This document shows, in pieces, positions 57,871-64,000 of a stretch of 64,000 nt of DNA. The DNA comes from Acidimicrobiaceae bacterium (GTDB lineage Bacteria > Actinomycetota > Acidimicrobiia > Acidimicrobiales > RAAP-2): NCBI GenBank assembly GCA_027451285.1, contig DAIDJP010000041.1, positions 1 to 64,000 of the forward strand, in the 5' to 3' direction. The translations under genes were made by a program, and so were the position numbers. How positions within the stretch are numbered: the first letter of the stretch is position 1; every line of letters starts with the position of its first letter. The notes under the pieces are model-generated. The model searched no databases. It saw only the letters and a list, made by a program, of their open reading frames with translations, and was not told the DNA's origin.

Positions 57871-57876
57871 AGCCTA
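57871..57876 (-). promoter_or_regulatory. -10-like hexamer TAGGCT, leaderless geometry
   Basis: On the minus strand it starts with the thioesterase stop TAG and ends six bases before the holin-like GTG at 57864. Confidence 0.6.
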
Positions 57877-58272
57877 CTCACTGCGCTCTTTGACCAGGTA
57901 GCTCGAACTCGCCGTGGCCACGAGGTTGTGGGTGTCATCGGTGATGCGCGCGGCGACGAAGACGACGCTGCGGCCCTCCTTGGTGCTGGTGGCCGTGCAG
58001 GTCAGCCGGGTGCCAACCAGGACCGGACGGAGAAACGAAATTTTCATCTCGGTGTTGGCAACGTAGACCTTGCGCGTTCCCACGCTCGATACGGCGCAGG
58101 CGCCCATCGCCGAGTCGGCGAAGGCCCCGAGGAAGCCACCCTGGACGAGCCCGGCCGGATTGGCGAATCGCTCGTCGGCGACCATGGACCAGACGCTCGT
58201 GCCCGGCGTGGTCTTGTCCAGACACGTCAGCCCGAGGGTGAGATCGCAGTTCGGCGGCACCTGGAGTGGCAC
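57874..58272 (-). CDS. PaaI-family hot-dog thioesterase
   Basis: A 132-residue hot-dog-fold thioesterase. The central helix region NPAGLVQGGFLGAFADSAMG is the PaaI signature, with the substrate-site Asp in ADSAMG and Gly-Gly before the helix. Such enzymes hydrolyse acyl-CoA esters, often phenylacetyl- or hydroxybenzoyl-CoA types. The GTG start has leaderless geometry. It is divergent from transketolase with 58 bases between. Confidence 0.82.
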   Translation of the reverse strand: MPLQVPPNCDLTLGLTCLDKTTPGTSVWSMVADERFANPAGLVQGGFLGAFADSAMGACAVSSVGTRKVYVANTEMKISFLRPVLVGTRLTCTATSTKEGRSVVFVAARITDDTHNLVATASSSYLVKERSE

Positions 58273-58278
58273 GACCTG

Positions 58279-58284
58279 AGGCTA
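58279..58284 (-). promoter_or_regulatory. -10-like hexamer TAGCCT, leaderless geometry
   Basis: On the minus strand it ends six bases before the thioesterase GTG at 58272. Confidence 0.55.
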
Positions 58285-58317
58285 GCCCTGGTTCGGTCGG
58301 GCGACGCGGCGAATTGT

Positions 58318-58323
58318 TACTGT
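58318..58323 (+). promoter_or_regulatory. -10-like hexamer TACTGT, leaderless geometry
   Basis: It ends seven bases before the transketolase ATG at 58331. Confidence 0.5.
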
Positions 58324-58330
58324 TCTAGCC

Positions 58331-60322
58331 ATGATCGACGATCTCTATCCCGGTGCCAACGAACTCGAGGGCCGGGCGATCCGTCAGATCGTGGCTCTGG
58401 CCATGGACGCTCCCGCCGCGGCCAAGTCAGGTCACAGCGGCACGGCCATGGCGCTCGCCCCCCTCGGTGTGACGCTCTTTAACCGCGTGATGCGCCACGA
58501 CCCGACCGCGCCCGAATGGCCCGATAGGGATCGATTCATTCTCAGCTGCGGACACGCGTCGATCCTGCAGTACGGGCTCGCCAACGCCTTCGGCTACGAC
58601 CTGAGCGTCGAGGACCTGCGCAACTTTCGCCAGCCCCACTCACGCACACCCGGCCACCCCGAGCGCGGGCACGCGCCGACAGTGGAGGTGACGACGGGCC
58701 CCCTCGGCCAGGGTGTGGCCAACGGTGTCGGCATGGCGATCGCCGAACGCGTCTTGCGCGAGGACTACGGCGAGACGCTGGTGAGCCACCGCACCTGGGT
58801 GCTGGCCGGTGACGGCTGCATCGAGGAGGGCATCAGCCACGAGGCGGCGTCGCTCGCGGGCTCCCTCGGACTCGACCGGCTCACCGTCTTCTACGACGAC
58901 AACCACATCACGATCGACGGTCCTACCGAGCTGGCGCTGCACGACGACACCGCGATGCGCTTTCGCGCCTACGGCTGGCACGTGATCGAGCTCGGCGAGG
59001 CCGCCAACGAGCCCGACACGCTCGAGGCCGCGGCCCACGAGGCCATGGCCGAGACTGAGCGGCCCACGCTCGTCATCTTGCGCTCGCACATCGGCTTTCC
59101 CGCGGTCGACATGATGGATCGGCGCGAAGCCCACGGCTCGCCCTTCTCAGCGGAGTCGATTTCGGCCGCGAAGGCCCTCCTCGGCGTCGTCGACGAGCCG
59201 TTCCACGTGGACCCGACGATTCGCGAGGGCCTGCTCGAGGGCTTGGGGTCACGTCGCGAGACGCGCATCGCCTGGTACGAGCGCCTCGCCGCATCAGGTG
59301 AGAGCGGACGGCGCCTGCGCGAGCAGCTCGACTCCAACGGCGCCGCCCACTTCAGCGAACATCCCGTCCCCTTCGAGGGTGCGACCATGGTGGCCACGCG
59401 CAAGGCCCTCCAGCGCGCCATGGACACCTACTTCCCCCAGACCCACGCGATGACGGCGGGGTCGGCCGATCTCACCGACAACACCGGCGTCATCTTGAAG
59501 GGAACCCCGGCGCAAGGCGTGACCCATCCCGGAGGCCGTCAGATCCACTACGGCGTGCGCGAGTTCGCCATGGGCGCCATCCTCGTCGGCCAGGCCCACC
59601 ACGGGGGCATCCGCCCAGTGGGCTCGACGTTCTTCGTCTTCAGCGACTACATGCGCCCGGCGATTCGCCTGGCCGCCCTCAGCCACGCCAGCGCGCTGTT
59701 CGTCTTCACCCACGACTCGGTGGGCGTAGGCGAGGACGGTCCCACACACCAGCCGATCGAGCACCTGATGAGCCTGCGGGCGATGCCCCACCTGCACGTG
59801 GTGCGCCCGAGCGACGCGAACGAGACGCTCGACCTCGTGGGCCGCTACCTCTCCAAGGCCCATCCCCCGGCGACGGCGCTCGTCCTCTCACGCCAGGACG
59901 TCGCGGTCTTTGGCGGCGCCGACGCGGCGGCGTCGGCCGAAGGAGCCCATCGCGGCGGCTACGTCGTGCGCGAGGATCCCGGAGCGCGCTACACCCTGGT
60001 CGGCACGGGCTCGGAGGTATCCCAGTGCCTGGCCGCGAACGAGGAACTCGCCCGGCGCGGCGTCGCGACACGCGTCGTGGCCCTGCCGTGCTGGGAGTGC
60101 TTCGAAGAACAGAGCGACGCGTACCGCGCGTCGGTGCTGCGCCGTGACGTCCCCTCGGTGGCCCTCGAGGCGGGCGCGACGCTCGGCTGGTTCCGCTACG
60201 TCGACCACGCGATCGGCATCGACACCTTCGGACTCTCCGGACCCGCTCCGTACCTATTCGAGCACTTCGGGCTCAACGCCGACGCCCTGGTGGCCCACGT
60301 CATGGAGGAGCTACACCAATGA
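58331..60322 (+). CDS. tkt: Transketolase
   Basis: A 663-residue thiamin-diphosphate enzyme of the non-oxidative pentose phosphate pathway that moves two-carbon units between sugar phosphates. Seen are GHSGTAMALAPLG, the TPP-binding GDGCIEEGISHEAASLAG (GDG to N motif varied: GDG ... NH in YDDNHITIDG), TGPLGQGVANGVGMA and, in the Pyr domain, THDSVGVGEDGPTHQPIEHL. Its stop overlaps the transaldolase start by four bases, so the two pathway enzymes are coupled. Confidence 0.95.
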   Translation: MIDDLYPGANELEGRAIRQIVALAMDAPAAAKSGHSGTAMALAPLGVTLFNRVMRHDPTAPEWPDRDRFILSCGHASILQYGLANAFGYDLSVEDLRNFRQPHSRTPGHPERGHAPTVEVTTGPLGQGVANGVGMAIAERVLREDYGETLVSHRTWVLAGDGCIEEGISHEAASLAGSLGLDRLTVFYDDNHITIDGPTELALHDDTAMRFRAYGWHVIELGEAANEPDTLEAAAHEAMAETERPTLVILRSHIGFPAVDMMDRREAHGSPFSAESISAAKALLGVVDEPFHVDPTIREGLLEGLGSRRETRIAWYERLAASGESGRRLREQLDSNGAAHFSEHPVPFEGATMVATRKALQRAMDTYFPQTHAMTAGSADLTDNTGVILKGTPAQGVTHPGGRQIHYGVREFAMGAILVGQAHHGGIRPVGSTFFVFSDYMRPAIRLAALSHASALFVFTHDSVGVGEDGPTHQPIEHLMSLRAMPHLHVVRPSDANETLDLVGRYLSKAHPPATALVLSRQDVAVFGGADAAASAEGAHRGGYVVREDPGARYTLVGTGSEVSQCLAANEELARRGVATRVVALPCWECFEEQSDAYRASVLRRDVPSVALEAGATLGWFRYVDHAIGIDTFGLSGPAPYLFEHFGLNADALVAHVMEELHQ

Positions 60323-61431
60323 CCAGACTGAACGACCTCTACGAGGTCTACGGCCAGAGCGCGTGGATCGACAACATCCGCCGCGACTGGCTCCAGGACG
60401 GCACGCTCGCGCGACTCGTCGAGCAGGGCGTGCGCGGCGTCACCTCGAACCCGTCGATCTTCGCCAAGGCCCTGGCCACGTCGACGGCCTACGACGAGGC
60501 CATCCGCCGGGCCGGAGCGCTCGAACCCGAGGCGCTCTTCGAGACACTCGCCGTGGGCGACGTGCGCGACGCCTGTGACGTGCTGGCCGGCGTGCACCAG
60601 GCGGCCCAGGCCGAACTGGCGTCCGGTCGGCGCCGCCACGGCGATGGATTCGTCTCACTCGAGGTCTCCCCGCGACTGGCGCGCGACACCGAGGCGACGA
60701 TCGCCTCGGCCCTGCGGCTGTGGAACGAGGTGGACCGGCCGAATCTCATGATCAAGATCCCCGCCACGGTCGAGGGACTGCCCGCGATCAGCGAAGTTCT
60801 CTCGCACGGCGTGAACGTCAATATCACGCTGATCTTCTCGGTCGACCGCTACGCCGACGTGATCGGGGCGTGGGCGAAAGGTCTGCGCGGCGCCATCGCG
60901 GCGGGACACGACATCTCGCACCTGGCGAGCGTGGCCTCCTTCTTCGTCTCACGCGTCGACGTCGCCGTGGACAAGTTGTTGCCCGAGGGTGACCCACGCC
61001 GTGGCACGGCGGCCAACGCGCAGGCGGCCCAGGCCTACGACACGTATCAGAGACTCTTTGACACGCCCGAGATCCTCGAGTTGCTCGGACGAGGCGCCCA
61101 GGTCCAGCGCCCGCTGTGGGCGTCGACGTCAACGAAGAATCCCCTCTACGACGACCTGCTCTACGTGAACGCCCTCGTGGCCCCGGAGACCGTGAACACG
61201 ATGCCGGACGCAACGCTCGAGGCGGCGTTGGACCACGGGAGATTCTCGGCGTCGCTCTTGCTCGACACGACGATTCGCCGCGCGGAGGCATCGCGACTCG
61301 ACGCCCTGGAACCGGAGGTGTCGATGTCCGAGGTCACCGCCCAACTCGAGCGTGAGGGCGTCACCGCCTTCGTGACCTCCTACGAAGAGGTTCTCGCGAC
61401 CGTCGCGGCCGCTCAGTCGCGACTCGCCTAG
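60319..61431 (+). CDS. tal: Transaldolase
   Basis: A 370-residue TIM-barrel enzyme that transfers dihydroxyacetone units in the pentose phosphate pathway. The Schiff-base lysine is in NLMIKIPATVEGLPA, the N-terminal QGVRGVTSNPSIFAKAL is the family signature, and NVNITLIFSVDRYADV and WASTSTKNPLYDD complete the barrel. The length fits the actinobacterial/cyanobacterial type. It is coupled to tkt; a hairpin follows 36 bases after the stop. Confidence 0.95.
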   Translation: MTRLNDLYEVYGQSAWIDNIRRDWLQDGTLARLVEQGVRGVTSNPSIFAKALATSTAYDEAIRRAGALEPEALFETLAVGDVRDACDVLAGVHQAAQAELASGRRRHGDGFVSLEVSPRLARDTEATIASALRLWNEVDRPNLMIKIPATVEGLPAISEVLSHGVNVNITLIFSVDRYADVIGAWAKGLRGAIAAGHDISHLASVASFFVSRVDVAVDKLLPEGDPRRGTAANAQAAQAYDTYQRLFDTPEILELLGRGAQVQRPLWASTSTKNPLYDDLLYVNALVAPETVNTMPDATLEAALDHGRFSASLLLDTTIRRAEASRLDALEPEVSMSEVTAQLEREGVTAFVTSYEEVLATVAAAQSRLA

Positions 61432-61466
61432 TTCTCCACCGTAACGTCGCGGCGTCAGCGGCACCG

Positions 61467-61490
61467 GATGAGACGAGGCGGCGTCTCATC
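61467..61490. terminator. 9-bp hairpin after tal
   Basis: GATGAGACG (61467-61475) pairs with CGTCTCATC (61482-61490) around a six-base loop, between tal and fbiC. No T tract follows, so terminator function is only moderately supported. Confidence 0.5.
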
Positions 61491-61533
61491 CTCAACAACC
61501 GTGCGAACTCGATTCACGCCTCCAATCACGTCC

Positions 61534-61539
61534 TAGGAT
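61534..61539 (+). promoter_or_regulatory. -10-like hexamer TAGGAT, leaderless geometry
   Basis: It ends six bases before the fbiC ATG at 61546. Confidence 0.6.
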
Positions 61540-61545
61540 GACGCC

Positions 61546-63807
61546 ATGACGATGCTGGGTTCGCCCCTCTCCGCGTCGGACCTGCTGCGCACGCCCCTCG
61601 AGGAACTGGCCCGCGAGGCAGTCGCGAAGGCGCGTGCGACGTACGGCTCGGTCGTGACCTATTCACCCAAGGTGTTCATCCCCCTCACCAAGCTCTGTCG
61701 TGACCGCTGCGGATACTGCACGTTCGCCCAGGCACCCGCCCACGTCGAGAGCCCCTATCTCGCCTTGGACGAGGTGATGACCATCGCCGAGGCCGGTCAG
61801 CGGGCCGGCTGCAGCGAAGCGCTCTTCACCCTCGGCGAGCGGCCCGAACTGCGCTACGACGAGGCCGCGCGGTGGCTGGCCGCGCGCGGCTACCGCTCGA
61901 CGGTCGACTACGTGGCGAACGCCGCGCAGATGGTCCTCGAGTCGACCGGACTTCTCCCGCACGCCAACGCGGGCGCGCTCTACGCACACGAGCTCGCCCA
62001 GCTACGAACGGTCAGCGCCTCCCAGGGCATGATGCTCGAGACCCTGGCCGACGTCGCCGCGCACCGTCTCGCGCCCGACAAGGCGCCCGAGAGGCGCCTG
62101 GCCACCCTGCACGCCGCGGGAGAGCTGCAGATCCCCTTCACCACCGGCCTGCTCGTGGGCATCGGCGAGACGCGCGAGGACCGCCTCGCGACCCTGGCGG
62201 CGATCGCGGAGGCGCACGAGCGCTTCGGCCACGTCCAAGAGGTCATCGTCCAGAACTTCCTGCCCAAGGCGCGCACCGCCATGGCCCAGCACCCGGCGCC
62301 CTCGGACGAGGAGTACCACTGGACGATCGCCGCGGCGAGAGTGATGCTGCCCGCCTCGATTCACCTCCAGGCCCCGCCGAATCTCAGCGATGACCCCACG
62401 GCGTTGCTCGACTTTGGTATCGACGACTTCGGCGGGATCTCGCCGGTCACGATCGACCACGTCAACCCCGAACGGGCCTGGCCGGCCGTGGCGACGCTCT
62501 CCGAACAGTGCGCGTCGCGCGGACTACACCTGGTGCCGCGCCTGACCATCTACCCCGAATTCGCGAGCCAGGGTGAGCGCTTCGTCGACGAGCGCGTTCG
62601 CCCGGCGATGCTCTCCAGCGCCGACTCGCAGTTCTTGGCGCGCTCCGACGACTGGAGCCCGGGCCTCGACTCGCCTCCCCCGCCGCCGCCCACTGCCCGT
62701 GTCACGACCAGTGGCGTGCGAGCGATCCTCCAGCATTACGAGCCGGGATACGCCTTCGACCACCGCGAATTGGTCACCCTCTTTGGCGCACGAGGCGGCG
62801 ACTACCACGCCATCCGAGAGCTCGCCGACGACGTGCGCCGCGAGCGCGTCGGTGACGACGTCAGTTTCGTCGTCAACCGCAACATCAACTACACCAACGT
62901 CTGCACGTTCAAGTGCCGCTTCTGCGCCTTCTCCAAGGGACCGCTGTCGCTCAACCTGCGCGGCGACCCGTACCTGCTGAGCCTCGACGAGATCGCCGAA
63001 CGGGTGCGCGAAGCCGAGCAGCGTGGCGCGACCGAGGTCTGTCTCCAGGGCGGCATCCATCCGAACTTCGACGGCGATTACTACGTCGACGTCCTGGCCG
63101 CGGTGCGCGCGGGTTCGCCCACGATCCACATCCACGCCTTCAGTGCCCTCGAGGTCTTCGAGGGTGCCCGTCGCTCGGAGATGGACCTCGAGAGCTATCT
63201 CACGCGCCTGCGCGACGCCGGGCTCAAGACCCTGCCGGGAACCGCGGCGGAGATCCTCGACGACCCCGTGCGCGCCATTCTGTGCCCCGACAAGATCTCC
63301 ACGGACCAGTGGCTCGCCGTGCACCGCGCTGCACATCACGTGGGTCTGCGCTCGAACATCACGATCATGTTCGGCGCCATCGAGACGCCCGACAGTTGGG
63401 CGCGTCACCTGCTGGTGACGCGCGCCCTGCAGGAGGAGACCGGAGGCTTCACCGAGTTCGTTCCCCTGCCCTTCGTGCACATGGCGACGCCGCTGTTCCT
63501 GCGCGGACGGGCCCGGCGCGGTCCGACCTATCGCGAGACGGTCCTGATGCACGCGGTCGCGCGTCTGCACTACGCGACGCTGATCGACAACATCCAGGTC
63601 AGCTGGGTCAAGATGGGCGTCGAGGGCGCGCGCGACATCCTGCGCGCCGGGGCCAACGACGTCGGCGGCACCTTGATGGACGAGAACATCTCGCGCGCGG
63701 CCGGTGCCGCCCACGGCCAGGAGATGGACGTCGCGACTCTAGAGGCGCTGGTCGAGCCGCTCGGACGTCCCCTGCGCCAGCGCGGCACGCTCTACCAGAC
63801 GCTCTAG
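61546..63807 (+). CDS. fbiC: FO synthase, fused CofG-CofH (FbiC)
   Basis: A 753-residue double radical-SAM enzyme that makes 7,8-didemethyl-8-hydroxy-5-deazariboflavin, the chromophore of F420, from tyrosine and a ribityl uracil. The CofG half has its cluster motif CRDRCGYC (C51, C55, C58); the CofH half has CTFKCRFC (C453, C457, C460). The halves are joined by a Pro-rich linker near residue 378-384. Many archaea and cyanobacteria keep the two as separate genes; the fusion is typical of actinobacteria. F420 use fits an actinobacterial host. Confidence 0.96.
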   Translation: MTMLGSPLSASDLLRTPLEELAREAVAKARATYGSVVTYSPKVFIPLTKLCRDRCGYCTFAQAPAHVESPYLALDEVMTIAEAGQRAGCSEALFTLGERPELRYDEAARWLAARGYRSTVDYVANAAQMVLESTGLLPHANAGALYAHELAQLRTVSASQGMMLETLADVAAHRLAPDKAPERRLATLHAAGELQIPFTTGLLVGIGETREDRLATLAAIAEAHERFGHVQEVIVQNFLPKARTAMAQHPAPSDEEYHWTIAAARVMLPASIHLQAPPNLSDDPTALLDFGIDDFGGISPVTIDHVNPERAWPAVATLSEQCASRGLHLVPRLTIYPEFASQGERFVDERVRPAMLSSADSQFLARSDDWSPGLDSPPPPPPTARVTTSGVRAILQHYEPGYAFDHRELVTLFGARGGDYHAIRELADDVRRERVGDDVSFVVNRNINYTNVCTFKCRFCAFSKGPLSLNLRGDPYLLSLDEIAERVREAEQRGATEVCLQGGIHPNFDGDYYVDVLAAVRAGSPTIHIHAFSALEVFEGARRSEMDLESYLTRLRDAGLKTLPGTAAEILDDPVRAILCPDKISTDQWLAVHRAAHHVGLRSNITIMFGAIETPDSWARHLLVTRALQEETGGFTEFVPLPFVHMATPLFLRGRARRGPTYRETVLMHAVARLHYATLIDNIQVSWVKMGVEGARDILRAGANDVGGTLMDENISRAAGAAHGQEMDVATLEALVEPLGRPLRQRGTLYQTL

Positions 63808-64000
63808 ATGCACGACTTCGCGGACTCCTTCGTTGACGCCCTCATGGCCCGATACCCCCAAGACGCGGTGCGCACCCGCGAGTTGCGCGCTCTCACCGAG
63901 TCGATCGTCGAACTGGCGGCGGCGCGGGCCTCGAGTGACGACCTGGGCATCGCGGTCAACGCGTTGACCGAGCTCGTCGCGGCGAGCACGATCTTCTCAC
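63808..64000 (+). CDS. 5' part of an unidentified gene, cut by the window end
   Basis: A frame opens at ATG 63808, directly after the fbiC stop, and stays open to the last base (64 codons). The product starts MHDFADSFVDALMARYPQ and is helical and acidic (ELRALTESIVELAAARASSDD). Codon use matches its neighbours and the zero-base gap suggests cotranscription with fbiC. Too little is visible to name it. Confidence 0.55.
   Translation, partial: MHDFADSFVDALMARYPQDAVRTRELRALTESIVELAAARASSDDLGIAVNALTELVAASTIFS

Noticed and set aside
1..64000. CRISPR array, insertion sequence, integrase, toxin-antitoxin pair, tRNA gene or biosynthetic gene cluster
   Set aside because: I read for direct repeats with spacers, terminal inverted repeats, transposase motifs and cloverleaf sequences and saw none; the tandem repeats at 5776-5943 are coding.

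Overview
The window is a chromosomal stretch of a G+C-rich actinobacterium. The evidence is a complete Pup-proteasome locus (mpa, dop, pup, prcB, prcA, pafA), an F420 biosynthesis gene of the fused FbiC type, a DUF4193 protein, an FtsR-type MerR regulator, a fused Ada-AlkA protein and a mycobacteria-like order around gcvH and helY. The two-subunit glycine decarboxylase (gcvPA/gcvPB), DhnA-type class I aldolase and tandem ThyX-like protein fit a deep-branching lineage such as Acidimicrobiia better than Mycobacteriales or Streptomyces. That placement is inference. I see no insertion sequence, prophage, CRISPR array, tRNA or plasmid origin; this looks like core chromosome with one accessory catabolic region.

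Layout. 1-340: 3' end of 23S rRNA, 5S rRNA and a strong terminator. 454-7472: a proton antiporter, a membrane GGDEF-EAL protein, an RraA-type aldolase, an Arg/Pro/Gly/Asp-repeat plus TPR-like protein and a DinB-family protein. 7547-12006: fructose-bisphosphate aldolase, pgsA and the block gcvH - FHA - MerR - bifunctional nuclease - DUF4232. 12129-18926: a permease, an AcuI-like reductase, a hydrolase, a GT87-like membrane protein, thiD and thiG. 18989-23774: ftsR, a nuclease-like gene, gcvT, gcvPA and gcvPB, completing the glycine cleavage system begun at gcvH.

23813-34022 is the accessory region. A tightly overlapping minus-strand operon encodes a fumarylacetoacetate-hydrolase-family enzyme, a CHMS-type aldehyde dehydrogenase, a LigB-type extradiol dioxygenase, an acetoacetate-decarboxylase-family protein and a MarR regulator: a meta-cleavage route. 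It is divergent from a glutamine-synthetase-like ligase, followed by a P450, a PuuD-type gamma-glutamyl hydrolase and a second permease. Together they suggest uptake, gamma-glutamylation, oxidation and de-glutamylation of an amine next to aromatic ring cleavage. 34012-44148 holds alkylation repair (ogt, ada-alkA), a crcB pair for fluoride export, an SDR, an esterase, secreted proteins, an HtrA protease, a second charged-linker protein, a GNAT and DUF4193.

44240-57864 (minus strand) carries a tandem ThyX-like protein, helY, tatC, tatB/A, lepB, pafA, prcA, prcB, pup, dop, mpa, then trmI and three small overlapping genes. A ferredoxin gene lies on the plus strand between mpa and trmI. 57874-64000 holds a thioesterase, transketolase, transaldolase, fbiC and the start of an unidentified gene cut by the window end.

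The most striking genome-scale signal is promoter architecture. At 21 genes a TANNNT -10-like hexamer ends exactly 6 or 7 bases before an ATG/GTG start codon, which predicts leaderless mRNAs. Where this pattern is absent, a Shine-Dalgarno sequence or a 4-bp stop/start overlap is usually present. This pattern also fixes several start codons and leaves no room for riboswitches at the thi and gcv genes.
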